This document shows, piece after piece, positions 46,704 through 58,818 of a stretch of 64,000 nucleotides of DNA. Within the stretch, counting starts at the first letter, position 1; every line of letters begins with the position of its first letter. The translations under genes and the position numbers were made by a program. Below the pieces are notes generated by a model that worked only from the letters and a program-made list of their open reading frames with translations, had not been told where the DNA came from and did no database searches. The stretch is from Leptasterias polaris (taxonomy: Eukaryota; Echinodermata; Asteroidea; Forcipulatida; Asteriidae): assembly GCA_037783415.1 (NCBI GenBank), contig JAZGTN010000069.1, positions 1,984,001 through 2,048,000 on the forward strand, read 5' to 3'.

Positions 46704-48099
46704 CCGTATTTTCCTGCGGATAAGACGCTCGGCGGACAAGACGCAGGACCCTAAAATGACCCCCCAAAAATTCAAACGTCAACAGAAAAGGCGCACCGCC
46801 GCATAAGACGCATGTTTAACAGCACACAGAAGAACACCAGGCGCCACCCGGTGTCGGTACATTGACACAAAGACGTCATTTTGTTGCCTTTTGGAGCGTT
46901 CACACTATTCGAAGCATGAATTAAACCGTAACCACATGGGCGTGTAGAGCCATGCAGAAAAGACCAACGTAAATTGATACCGACCATCCATTCAGCCAAC
47001 GCTGTGCATTGTTAATAATATGAAGTCCGGCCCAATCAGCGGCCAGAAACGATGGTCCACGCACTGTCTGAAGATATTGCAACACGAACCCAGGCCCTCC
47101 TAGCCTGAACATCCGACGTCCCACAACGAGGATCCTTGCTGATAAAGACAGGTTACCAGTCTAAGTCCCTCCGAGCCAGCAGATGTTGCGCCCTCTACCG
47201 GTGACTAATACCAAAACTAGCGTCGCCTTTATATATAGGCCTACCTTACGCAAATAATCCCGTCACACCCGGGAAGACGTAACAAAATGTTTCATTATAT
47301 ATATTTGTTTAAGTTTTTGTAATGTTTTTTTTGTGTATATAAAATTCTTTTCCATTATTTCAAACCTTTAATTTGTTAATCTCATTCATAAGATTTTGTT
47401 TTAAAGTTCTTTTTATTTATTTCAAACTTATAATCTCGTTCATAAGATATTTGTTTAAAACATCTCTCCTCTTCTTTAATAATATTAGTTTTGTTTTCAA
47501 GGATCATTACCTTGTTTTCAAGGATCATTTTTTTATTTGATAAATGAAATAAACGAAACAGACACATGAACCATCTCTCAAATGAATATTTGAATGTTTA
47601 ATCAAACAAACGAAAGTGCAATTCGTATAGGTAGGCCAACAAACATTTGTACAACAGCATTGACAGTAAATCTGATTGCAGCATTTTCGGAACGATTACG
47701 CGGCCACACAGAAAAACGTTTGTACGACGCCGACGTCTGTTGGACCGAAAGCACCAACGCATTGCGGCATTGTTGGAATGAAAGCACGGTCATGGGGGAT
47801 CAACACGTTGCGGCATTGTTGGAATGAAAGGACAGTCTGGGGGATTGCGGCATTGTTGAAACGAAAATACGGTCTCAGTGTCTGGATAGTTGAGCCTTGT
47901 TTGACCGCATTATTGAGTAAGGATTCTTCACACAAAGACCGTTGATTTGAACTGGACAAAATAAAGGTATTATTTTACGCAGTGATCATAAACAAAAATC
48001 AATCGTCAGCAGACAAGGCGCATCGAAAGATAAGACGCACCGATGTTTTGGGGGTCTAAAAAGTCAGATAAGACGCGTCTTATCCGCAGGAAAATACGG
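46704..48099. mobile_element. pogo/Tc1-like non-autonomous DNA transposon, TA target duplication
   Basis: Both ends begin CCGTATTTTCCTGCGGATAA then GACGC (the right one read on the minus strand), and both are flanked by TA (46702-46703, 48100-48101). Subterminal AAGACGCA/TGCGTCTT motifs recur at both ends. The 1396-bp inside has an AT-rich middle (47280-47580) and three imperfect direct repeats of TTGCGGCATTGTTGGAATGA around 47761-47860. The ORFs inside do not show a DDE transposase motif that I can recognise. Confidence 0.85.
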
Positions 48100-48189
48100 T
48101 ACACACCTTTAGCTTTTTCATATTATCAACAGTGGCTTCCTATATAGCGCTCATCTTTCCATCACTCAGTGACGCTAAAGGTGCTTCAA

Positions 48190-48450
48190 CATTCAGTATT
48201 TTCCTGCAAGGTATGTGGAGCTACAATTTTGAATTATGAGACCTATGTATTCCTTTGCATAGCACCAATGGTTTACAAGGTGCTGTCGCGCAACATGCAG
48301 CCAATCAAACCAGGAACACTCCTCTTTACGATACATGCACTGGGTACTTTTATGTGCATTACACAAAACCGGGACCAACGGCTTTACGCTCCATCCGAAG
48401 GACGCAGTGATAATGGTTAAGTATCTTGCTTAAAGACACAAGTGTCACGA
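48190..48450 (-). mobile_element. Family F SINE, part downstream of nested element E
   Basis: Contains TTTTATGTGCATTACACAAA, CCATCCGAAGGACGCAGTGA and GTATCTTGCTTAAAGACACA, then CACGACC. Its head resumes after 49193 with ACTCGAACCCACACTCTGCT, whose complement GGGTTCGAGT is a tRNA B box. The SINE is therefore split by element E. Confidence 0.75.
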
Positions 48451-49193
48451 CCAGCCCCCGATTTCATGAAGCGCTGCGACGCGTCGTAAACGCAAGATAC
48501 GACCGGTTACACGTCTTAAGTTGCGATGCGTATAAACACGATTTCATCAAAGTTACGATGCGTCGGATACATCGCAAGTTCCTTGACTACGAGGAAGAAC
48601 ACGTCGTAAGTTACGACTACCCAAAGGGTCGTCTTAAGAAAGCGATGTTTCATTTGATAACGCGCAAATGCTTGCAAAATGCTTGCAAAATGCTTGATAT
48701 GCTTGATTCAGAATACACATGCAATGCCTTCTTGTTGACCTAATGATTACATGTATGATAACGAGTCGTTATGGTAGCGACTGACTGTAATGTAATAATT
48801 TGCACTAGGAATACATGTATGTAGTTTCTAAAAATGTAACCAAAAGATCGACAGAAACTCTTATCAACAACATTACTTAGTTTGAGTACTTTCAGCAGAC
48901 GACATTTCATTCTCCCGCCATCTTGAATGAACTACATGTATACACGACTGTTTCATGACCAAGTTGTATACAACACAAAACAGCCACACAACTTTAGCAC
49001 TTCATCCTCGTCCAAAGGGTTGTTTTTATTAGAAGTGAAAATGGTTTTGAGTTGCGACTCGTCGCGCTTACGACGTGTATGGTGAAACGGAATGTAGAAC
49101 TCGTCGCAGCCGCGACGTGTCTTAGGTGTGCGACGCATCGCAAACCATACGATGCATCGCTTCTTGCGATGAGTTTCGTGAAATCGGGGGCAG
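48451..49193. mobile_element. Family E CpG-rich long palindromic element nested in a SINE
   Basis: Ends CCAGCCCCCGATTTCATGAA and, reversed, CCTGCCCCCGATTTCACGAA. Both arms are packed with CGTCG, GCGACG, TCGTAAG and GCGATGCG motifs in inverted order. The middle (about 48680-49020) is AT-rich. The CpG density contrasts with the surrounding intron. Two ORFs in the arms are by-products of the repeat. Confidence 0.85.
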
Positions 49194-49225
49194 GACTCGA
49201 ACCCACACTCTGCTGATCAGGCTTG
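49194..49225 (-). mobile_element. Family F SINE, head side after the E insertion
   Basis: ACTCGAACCCACACTCTGCT carries the B-box complement. It continues the SINE interrupted at 48450. Confidence 0.65.
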
Positions 49226-50688
49226 CCTTGATTTTCATTATGACACATCTGAAGATATCTATAATCAAACTGCACACCACTAAATGTTTGAAAAAACACC
49301 TTGTAATGTGCAGCTTTTGATCATGAACATACCCAGGGCTCAAATCTTCACTGCATAACAGGCCAGAGACAGTGAATTTAGCGATGGCCTATTCAGCTCT
49401 CATAGTATAACAGCTTGAACACAAAGAATTTGTGACTGTTCCATTACCCTTTCTACCCTAAATAGTATTTAAGCTTGTTGAAGCTTAAATAGGTAATATT
49501 CCTATGATATATATAGGTCTAACTGTTAATTTCATTAGAGTTGGCTACACTGCTAGCACCATGGAACTACAGTCCTGGTAAATCTAATAAATTCTGGAGC
49601 GGGTTTCCTTTCATGTAGCCAAGGCTGTGTCTGCTTTTGTACGCTGACAGCTTGCCCAGCAAATGTTGTTTTACTTGGCAGTAATTTAACGTAATTCCAA
49701 TTACAGTTGAATGGCTGCGCTTCTCTAATTCCATTTGTGGCTTCGTTTCTCAAACATCTGGTCTCAAATGGGACAGATGTGTAATGAGAATTCCCCGTAA
49801 CATTCATACAATTTCTGCATTGTACTCCGAGTATGAAAACATGTTTTTTCGTACCCAGGGCGGCAAATTTTTATTAGTGAAATTTTGTGAATTTTGTTAA
49901 AGCGATTGCATGATGTTTGAAAATACCATCAATGACACTGAATATAATGGATCAGTGTATACATACGTACATGTAGTACCCAACTGTGTACATTAACGCT
50001 AGTGTACATACCACATATGTTTCAAAATATAATGATTTTTATGTTAAAGATACAAACATTACACGTAGGTCGTAAATATGTACGTATTACATGTCGGAAA
50101 TACTCAGAGGTATTCCCACAAGACTTTGGTTTTTTTTTTTGTCAAAATAAAATGGCAATAATTTCTGTCAAAATCACAAAAACCAAATGGTGCCAGTACT
50201 GATCATGAGAACCGTAATTTCAAATGTGCTCTAAAATCAGGCTGCCACGTACACCTTTGTTTTCTATTATGTATCTGATTTCACATGCAACAGATCCTAA
50301 TCTTGCTTTACCCTAACAAATTTAATGTCCTGTGTACATGTACATGTCTCATTAAATGTTTTTTTTTAAGTAATTTGAAAAGTGTAATTTTGTCCCACAC
50401 ATAGAGATAATCCATTTTATCATTCCGTGATAAAATGTTTTATGCACTGCAATGCACTTCCGGGTTTTGCGCCCTCTGTTGTCTCTCACATGCATGGTTG
50501 TCACGTAACCATAAAATTGCTTCCCCAGGGACGCACTCAGTACCGATCATAACAATAACAACATGGCGAGCGGACTCTGAAAGAAATTTTGATCACTTCT
50601 GTTACAGCTTTTAGTTGAACCGGATCATTGTTTAGACCTAGCCTCCTGTTTTATTGCATTGTCAACTTCATGAATTCATACAAAAACC

Positions 50689-50864
50689 GAGCTGCCAACC
50701 TTTGCATCTTGCAAACAGGGAGATTTTAAACAATAATTATATTCAATATATGAGGGAAAAAGTTTCAGAACATGAAAAGATTGGTTTATTTTTTAGCTTA
50801 CAAAAAACATGTACTTATTTTTAAGGAATCTTCTGCAGAATCAGGAAGAGTTGCTGGCAGCTCT
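50689..50864. mobile_element. Family M short inverted-repeat element, copy 2
   Basis: GAGCTGCCAACCTTTGCATC ... ACAGGGAGATTTTAAACAAT ... TTCTGCAGAATCAGGAAGAG ... GGCAGCTCT. Same ends and order as 6835-7029. Confidence 0.8.
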
Positions 50865-51234
50865 GCAAAAATCATTTCAAACAATCTTACAACATTTGCT
50901 GATAACGCAGCATAGAATAACAGAGCCACCCTACAAAGTGCACCTTTCCATGGATTGCTTCGACGATCTTCGTCACTATTCACCAATGATTACACATGGC
51001 TCAAATAATCCACTGAACCACTGGCCAGAGTCCAGCAGTTTTGACAATGGGCCAGTGACCCCACAACTGAACTAGTCCTGCATCACAGTGTGTGGATATT
51101 GATTATTTTTTATTCTCTGATTCAAATCCTCTCCTTAAAAGTTCAGCAAATATATAAAAAAAATATCTGAGGTCTTGTAAAGATATTTCCGCTCATTCCC
51201 TAAAGTGAAAGCACACCTTGAGCTTTGCTCTTGC

Positions 51235-51400
51235 ATGGGCACAGCAATATTCCTCTATAGTCATGATAGTAAAGGGGCACTTCTATTATATATGGGGAAA
51301 GGGTAAATTTATATTGGAACTTTGCAAAGGGCACCACAGCATAGGCACCGAGCACTACGGCAATTGTGGATGCCGAGGGATCATTTGAGGCCTGTGAGAG
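51235..51400. repeat. Family H partial copy
   Basis: AAAGGGGCACTTCT, GGGTAAATTTATATTGGAAC, TTTGCAAAGGGCACCACAGC and ACGGCAATTGTGGATGC match the H order. Confidence 0.5.
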
Positions 51401-51547
51401 TGATAATAAAAGACCCTGTGGTCTATTGGAGATTTTCTTGAATTTGGAGCACTGATATGATCTTGTAAAATGTACACTTCATGTGTACAGTAGTCCTCGG
51501 CTCCAATCGCACCTCCACACACACCCACCCCCACACTCCATCGGCCA

Positions 51548-52063
51548 ATGCCAGCTCTTCCTGTTAGTGCTAAACTATGTTTGTACAAGAGTCTAGTAGT
51601 TCTTCCTGTCTTGGAGTATGGGATTCCTGCTTGGTTTCCTCACACTCAGATTCAGGAGGAGTCTCTCGAGCATATCCAGAGACGTGCAACTCGATTTATT
51701 TTAGGTCAACGATATGGAGAAATGTCTTACACTGACAGACTTTGTACTCTAAAATGGTCTTCTTTATCAAGTCGCCGCAATTGTTTGATGATCTCCTTTG
51801 TTGTTAAGTGTCTTTTTAATACAATTAAATGTGAATCTGTTAATAGGAACATCAATGTTAACCATAGATATGATAGCGCTTTAACATTCAAGCATTTATT
51901 TGCCAGAACTCAATCCTTGCATCTTAGTGCGATCCACAGATTTCCCAGACTCTGGTCAGCTCTGCCAGTCGAATTTCGCAATAGTGCCATTTTAACTTCT
52001 CTGCCATCATTTTTAAAAGCTCTGAAGCATGAAGATAGTGTAGCTACAGTTAATATTTCTTAA
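51548..52063 (+). pseudogene. C-terminal fragment of a non-LTR retrotransposon reverse transcriptase
   Basis: An open 171-codon stretch matching the region after the catalytic core of jockey/CR1/I-type reverse transcriptases: LYKSLVVLPVLEYGIPAW, then LEHIQRRATRFILG, then LKWSSLSSRRN and a C-terminal LPVEFRN block. The YxDD catalytic motif and endonuclease are absent because the copy is 5'-truncated near its first codon; the ATG there is coincidental. No frameshift is visible in what remains, so insertion may be fairly recent. It lies in sense-opposite orientation inside intron 1 and is followed by an AT-rich 3' UTR and an AAT tail. The clade cannot be settled from this fragment. Confidence 0.88.
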
Positions 52064-52690
52064 CTTGTCTCTTTGTTATATCCTTATAAAGATGTGCAAT
52101 TCTATAATTAATTTCTTCTATATTTCAACACGTACAGTATTATTTATTTATTTATTTATGTTTTTATCTATATATTAGTCATTTATTTATTTGTTTGAAT
52201 TTATTTATTTTTTACATTTTACATACTTGCTAATTTCTTCGCTTATTTACCTACATGTATTAAGTGATTCAATTATATATTATTTAATACCTTGATTCAT
52301 ATTCAATGCTATAATGCCCATTTCTCGTAGGTATCATCAATGCTTTCACATTCTTTACTGAGATACCTTGTGCATTGTAATTTCATATCAAAATGTTCTT
52401 CAGTTTTCCCTTTTTCACTCTTAAAAACTGGTTTTACTCTAACATAAATCATGCTTTTAATGTTTTGTTTAAAATGTTAACCTTTGATGTACATGTATGT
52501 TTATTTATAGTTAATTTGTTTATCTTTTATTTTTCACATAAATTGTTATATATATTTTTTACTCTACTTGTTTACAACCAGATGTGGGGCAGCAGGTCCA
52601 AGGACCACAGTAATTACTTTGCTTTTGTTTCTCCTAGCCCATCTGGAAGTACTTTTGTATTGTTTTGTATCGTTGTGTGTTGGCTGAATA

Positions 52691-52720
<30 letters not shown>
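52064..52720 (+). mobile_element. LINE 3' UTR and (AAT)n tail
   Basis: AT-rich sequence between the RT stop and a run of about ten AAT units (52690-52720). A microsatellite tail of this kind is usual for CR1/I/jockey-group elements. I could not identify a target-site duplication. Confidence 0.7.
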
Positions 52721-52721
<1 letters not shown>

Positions 52722-53823
52722 GATCACTGTACTATCAAACAGACAGCAGGAGAGAAAGTAAACCATGGCTTCAAATTATCCCTCCCAAAACAAACTCCTC
52801 TAAGCTCTACTCCAAACAAATCCTTTCATGAAATCCAGGAGGAATAATGTCAGTATAGAGTCTACATGTACATGTACATTATGAATACACTCAAATGCCA
52901 CCAACTGCTGCTTCACTGTACAGAACTACTGCACAGTTCCCCAACAGGTTACTGTCAAACACAGGCCTGTTTCTCTGTTCTTTTAAGCAAAGCAGATTTG
53001 TGTATTAAATAAACAATTGAACAGCACCTCTGCAAGAGAAATCAAACCTTCCAGTGGATCATTTCATGGGGCACAAGGCAACCACTGGGGGCATGACCAT
53101 GGGGCAGTTGCCTCCGTAAAGATGCCCATTACAAATATTTCTGACTTGGATGTTTATTCACAAAGTTACACTGGAGGTTAACATGAGAACTTTAACATTT
53201 ATCAAAATATTCATGAACTGTTGGCAATCTTACTATCCATAAATATGTAGTTTACCCCCCAGCTGTTATATGGCGCACTACTGTATGAATTTAGAGAGAT
53301 CAATTACTTTTAAAGCAGTGAGAGACTAAAGTAGCCATATTGAACGTGTTTGATAGTGGAATCACCTAAAAGCCCATTAATTAAATAAAAGTAACCTGCA
53401 TGTACAGTTTACCTTGTATGATCGATTTGTCAGTGTGGCGACCCAATTTTTCACCAGACTGATACAATCCTGTGCTTTTACTTAGCATTGTTCTGTCCCG
53501 CCGGTTTAATAGCATTACCCCCTTGTGGAAGCAACACATTTTCATAGAACCACAGGGTCCTTGATTAAACAAAAGTGTATTCTCTCACAACTGTAGACAT
53601 GATGCACGTCCACTGACGCCACGGTGTCTAAATCAACGTTGAAAATTGGAAACAAAGATGCAAATCTGCACATATACCCTGCAGGAATCATATCAGAGGA
53701 ACAGGTTTCATATTTCAAACAGAATGTCCCAAGGGTTGACTGCAGAGTCAATCTACATCCAAATGAATGTGTGTATGTATTATGGAGTTCACCACAGTCA
53801 AGTAGCCTGAGCGTTGCTGTTAA

Positions 53824-54085
53824 AAAAGGGTCTGTATACATGTACGTTTGGTAATCACTCTTAAAATCAATGGCAATAAAAACTTACATTTCACTTCAAA
53901 GTGATGTGGTTATGGAAAAATATATCAGTTTTTATCTCAAAAAATTTGAATCTGAGAAAGGTTTCCGTAGTGTTAGAAATGTGTCTCAGATTGTGTAATG
54001 ATGGATTATTCTTCCTGCATGGACGAAACCGCTCAAGATTTTCAGTGGTATCTGAAAGACGCTACCACCTTTTGAAATGAAATTT
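53824..54085. mobile_element. Family A MITE, partial
   Basis: After TTAA: AAAAGGGTCTGTATACATGT, GTTTGGTAATCACTCTTAAA, TTGAATCTGAGAAAGGTTTC, GTGTCTCAGATTGTG, CTTCCTGCATGGACG and CCACCTTTTGAAATGAAATT. Right end lost. Confidence 0.78.
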
Positions 54086-55256
54086 CCTCTCACAAGTAGT
54101 ACCTCGCAATCTGCCAGTTATAAAAGTTCACACATTTTATGACAAAACATAGCCTTGACTTCTTTACACCAACTGTTTAGAAATTTTGCCGATAAACAAA
54201 TTTAACTGCCACTTCTTAACAGAACCGAATCTAAACACTTTTATTTAATGGGAAATTTCAGATCCACCAGCCCATTAGCAAAAAGGAGTGAATACAATCT
54301 GTGAAATAAAACTCAGATAGTGTTGCGAAGAGTGACAAAACAAAACCATAAAATGGGCAGGGGATAAAACAGTACTTTGCCACGGGCATACATTATTCAT
54401 CTACATGTACATGCATGCCTGAACATTTAACATATTAAATGTGTGGTGATAAAATAGTCCAGTATACACGTTTTCCCCCCCTCTAATCCACACTTCGGTC
54501 ATTAAAAACTAATAAAAGTTTTAAGGTCTTTTTGAAAGTCAGACTTGTGGTATTTTTGTCTTCGCTCATCCAAGCACTGTGATCATTAAATAATGCAATT
54601 TTACTTTAAGCGCCATTTGCACAAGCGTACGAGTAGTATACAACATTTGTGTACGTGTGACATTTGTATGTAGTTTTTAACCATTTGTAACTGACAGGTT
54701 TTTAACTGCCTGAAATCTGTTTTTTCCGCGCCCAACAAAAAAAGCCTTTCAGAATTAGAAAAACATCCGGACTGGTCTTTTTTTATATCACAAGCAAAGG
54801 CTGAGCAGCACAGGCTTGTAACATGAATAGGAAACCTACTGAAAAAATAATCTCTATTCATTGGTTCTTATGGGAGATTTAAATTTTCAATTGGAGAGCT
54901 TGGGATATGTTAAAGGGGTTGTGTGTGAATTACTGAACTGCTTGGTTTCATTTTTGTACCAGGTGACAGACTGCGTGCAGACTGGTTATGCATACAAATT
55001 CATGGATTTACTTGTATCCTTTCTGACTCTGACAAAATCCCACAGCATGTGGTACATGTACACACGTTACATAACTCAACACCCATACTGTTTTGAGGGA
55101 TTCCTGATCCTTTGTCAATCACTTCACTTTGGAGCGACCTTTCTTCCTCTTCACTTTCCTCAATCATATGTCTCCTTGAAGAGGGTACAAATATTGTTAT
55201 CTTGTACCACATCAACTTCATCATCTGACTCTGATGTTGTTACATTTCGTGATTAA

Positions 55257-55497
55257 AGAGTGTGGGTAACCAATGTTACATTGGTAAGAGTAAAAATATA
55301 AATGTTCACAGATTTGCACAATGTAGGATGGTATAAAGATGGTCATGGTGGGAAACTCCCTTTGAAATATTTAGCTTGAAATGCAGTAGTTTTTGAGAAA
55401 TGAGTAAAACAATTAGTTTCGATCCTGAGACAGTGAGAGTCAAAAACATCAAGTGTGGATACTGGTCTTTGACAATTACCAATGTGGCACATGTGCT
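55257..55497. mobile_element. Family I MITE, TTAA on both sides
   Basis: TTAA at 55253-55256 and 55498-55501. Begins AGAGTGTGGGTAACCAATGT, ends TTACCAATGTGGCACATGTG then CT. The body matches 6207-6552 (AAATATAAATGTTCACAGAT, GGTCATGGTGG, TTTTTGAGAAATGAGT). The right flank GCAGCTCTATAAAATTTG is a family C end. Confidence 0.83.
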
Positions 55498-56063
55498 TTA
55501 AGCAGCTCTATAAAATTTGAAGCAGGTCTTCGGAAGGAATTAAGTAGTTCAACATTCTAATAACCAACTACATGTAGACCACTTCCTGTAATATTTTCCT
55601 ATCAATGAAACTGAACACTGGTTGTTATTTTAAAAATTTACATTTAATTGATCTGGAACAGGTGAGCATGCAGCTTGACCTTGTACATGTACATGTAGCC
55701 CAGATTTGAGACTGACTGAAACCTCAATAAGTTATTGCTATTCTTTAGTTTTAGAAAGAAACACAACATACCCTTACAACCAACCAGTGAAAACTTAATA
55801 AAAATACATTTCAAATGTGGCAAATCACAATCAGAAATGGTGGTTTGGGGGATGTTCAAATGTTGTTTGTGGATAATACTGGTATGATTCTTAAAGTTTC
55901 AGATTAAAAACAGAACCCTTTTTTCAAAACTACCAATCATGTACTTTGTCTTTAATGAATTCACTCAAGAAAAGTACCTTGCAACTAAGACAATAGAAGA
56001 CGCGTCACTAGCCTAATTTCGGCTAACCTAAATTTTAAGCTGACTAAAGAGAGCATACACTCC

Positions 56064-56230
56064 ATGGAGGTAATTTACTCCATGCCCCTTGTCATTTGCC
56101 TTGGTGCCCCTTGAAATGTTCCGGTATAAATTTACATTTCTCCAGGCCTTGAACTTCTTTTTTCCCCAGTAAAGGGCACTTTTGAGGATTTTTTTTTCGA
56201 AGCCCTGCAAAGAGCACCATGGCAATTGCT
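56064..56230 (-). repeat. Family H dispersed repeat, copy
   Basis: GGAGGTAATTTACTCCATGC, CATTTGCCTTGGTGCCCCTT, GAAATGTTCCGGTATAAATT, AAGGGCACTTTTGAGG and AGAGCACCATGGCAATTGC. Confidence 0.65.
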
Positions 56231-58030
56231 TTGGGTGTCATGGAATACCTAGAGTACTTTTTCTCTCATATTGTACATATACATGTATCAGTGTTCTCCA
56301 GACATGGGTTTTGGGAGGGCGGGCCGCCCTCCAAAAAGTTTAAGGCCGCCCTGTCAAAGAATTGGTCGCCCTGCCCCCCAAAAAAGACAAATCACGAAAT
56401 GAAAGCAACTTCGACGCAGTGCCGAACACCGAGTATAAAGATTCCTTTACACACAGACTATTTTTCGCCTGCACTTAATACAATCAAACGAGTAGCCATG
56501 GCTCGTCTATATGATATAGACGTGCCCTTTAGCGATGACAAACGCCTTGCCCCCACTAGAGCAAAGAATCAGGCCTGATACTTACCCTTTAAAGCTTGGC
56601 TCACATGGATTTCATGACCAGATGACCTGAACTGATTCGAAGTGAAGGGAAAGGCTAAGTATAAAGAATTCATGGGTTCCAATGAGCAGGACAGGATTAA
56701 ACTTTAAAGCAGGGCTTACCACTCATGCTCTGTTAACGTCATAAAGGGAACGTCCAGGCCAAATCCGGATCAGAGAGTCCAGTTCATTTTTAGTCATTCA
56801 TAAATAATATTCTGCCGCCTCTCCAATGCCGCAGCACCACACCATTTTATTCATGATTTGGTGCTTTTCAACTTACAAAAAAGCCCCAGCTGGCCATGAT
56901 CAACAAAATTGTACTCAAACATCTGACGAAAGCCAGTCAGTCAAATCAAAATGTGAAACTGATTTTTAAAACCCCTGTAAAAATATTTCACTTTGAAAGC
57001 CTTGTAGAATGCAGACCTACTTGTACACATGTACATGTACATTACTAGTTTGCAACTTCACTTTAAAGGAACTCAGTTTCTGGAAGAAACGACCAACATG
57101 TACATTGTACAACTACATTACTCGAGCATTAATAAATGTACAGATGCTGTACAATGTACGCATGTGAATACTCGATTCGTTACATTTATGTGCCTGATAA
57201 TGACACGTAAGACAAGTTACAAATCCTCCCAATCATAGTTAGGCCTAATTCTGCAAAATGATATTTTTTTCATCCTAGAAAATATAACAAATTTGTCTAA
57301 AATGGATTTGAGTGGGATAAAACTTCCCATGGACTAACGTTACAAACAGAATTAGCTTAGCTCCTCATCCTTTTCATAATTTATTTTATTTTATGAGAGG
57401 CGACGATGGCCAAGGTACTTTAAAAGAAATGATAAATTCCGGAAGGCCAATTCCGGAAGGCTTTGGTTTTCATGTTGCCGATGAAAGGTCAACAGTGAAC
57501 GGGGTATACGATACTTGAGTTAACATACGTGTTCACTTGCAAACATACTCCCCTCTCCCCAACCCCCCCTGCTGCCCGGGAGAGCCTCTTGAATGGTGCC
57601 GCAGCAACACAGTCATTTTACACAATGTCAATATGTGGGTTGCCTACTGTGAACACAATTTAGGAGTTAATGCTATCTACAAATACATGGAATGCTCACC
57701 GGACTTACATGCATAACACACAATTGTACAACCATACAAGATTACAGACATGGTGAGTCTATAGAGAAAAAAAAACTAAAGTAAAACAAAATCACAGGTT
57801 TTCTAGATACTTTACATTTGTGAGTGTCCTACAAAAATAAATGATGAAACCTTAAAGTGTCATTTAAGACAAAATACAGAATTTGTAATTAACAGGGAAA
57901 TTTGTTTAACTGTTTCAAATTGAGAGCTCACCAATTGTAAGGTTTTACCAGTCCCAATGCTCACTTTTGTATGAAATACTGTCATAAAGTTATTAAAAAA
58001 ATGTGTTAAATGACAACATGAATCATTCTT

Positions 58031-58125
58031 GATTCAAATTACAATTACCACAATCGAAATAGGCCTGTACAGTAGTCAAATGCTAGACAAAAGTGTGCAC
58101 AATACTTGTTCAGTCTAAATATTTA
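58031..58125. repeat. Family L dispersed repeat
   Basis: ATTACCACAATCGAAATAGG and GTGTGCACAATACTTGTTCA then GTCTAAA. Related blocks are at 7431-7463, 27737-27780 and 42763-42800. Confidence 0.5.
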
Positions 58126-58338
58126 GCTAATGCAAAAGTTCCTTGCTTACCTATGATGTGATGCACAAAATCCCTGATAAAACGCTTCTGTTTTTCAGTG
58201 TTTTTACTAAAACATTAAATGAAACGAAACCACTGGTTGTCGGTTTGGTAACTTTCTTAGAAACTGGAAAACACAGACACGTCTGATAGAGTTTTACTTT
58301 AGCAAAGAGAACCTCTATGGGAAACAGTTAGTCAATTT

Positions 58339-58433
58339 CACTGGAACATCATTTCAAGGGGCACCAAGGCAATGACAAGGGGCATTAAGGCAATTGCTGC
58401 TGTCAGACCTGTAGAATTTCAGGAAAGCCAGTG
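58339..58433. repeat. Family H short copy
   Basis: CACTGGAACATCATTTCAAG, GGGCACCAAGGCAATGACAA, GGGGCATTAAGGCAATTGC, then AGACCTGTAGAATTTCAGG. Confidence 0.6.
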
Positions 58434-58443
58434 CAATTCTTAA

Positions 58444-58818
58444 AGGCACTGAACATGTTTGGTAATTATCAAAGACCAGTATTGTCACTCGGTGTATCCC
58501 AACATATGCATAAAATAACAAACCTGTGAAAATTTGGGTCGAATCGGTCATCGAAGTTGCAAGAAAATAAAGAAAGAAAAAACACCCTTGTTGCACAATT
58601 TTGTGTGCTTTCAGATGCTAATAAAAGGCTTCATGCATGAATTCTTTTATTATTTTAGTGAGAAGTTACCTCTTTCTCAAAAACTACGTTACTTCAGAGG
58701 GAGTGGTTTCTCACAATGTGTTACATGTATACTATCAACAGCTCTCCGTTGCTGGTTACCAAGTAAGTTTTTATGCTAATATTATATTTTGAGTAATTAC
58801 CAAACGTGTCCAGTGCCT
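58444..58818. mobile_element. Family B MITE, full length, TTAA on both sides
   Basis: TTAA at 58440-58443 and 58819-58822. Begins AGGCACTGAACATGTTTGGT, ends ACCAAACGTGTCCAGTGCCT. Inside: CAAAGACCAGTATTGTCACT, CCCAACATATGCATAAAATA, AACACCCTTGTTGCAC and GCTCTCCGTTGCTGGTTACC. Inverted relative to 40785-41111. Length 375 bp, non-coding. Confidence 0.88.

Noticed and set aside
47676..47959. ORFs within the pogo-like element as a transposase
   Set aside because: They arise from direct repeats read in both directions, and no DDE or helix-turn-helix motif is visible.
54861..55256. 131-codon ORF on the plus strand
   Set aside because: No recognisable domain, Cys/Leu-rich composition typical of translated AT-rich intron, and it ends right at a MITE. 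Some codons on the opposite strand (a SESDDE stretch) looked coding-like but are broken by stops.
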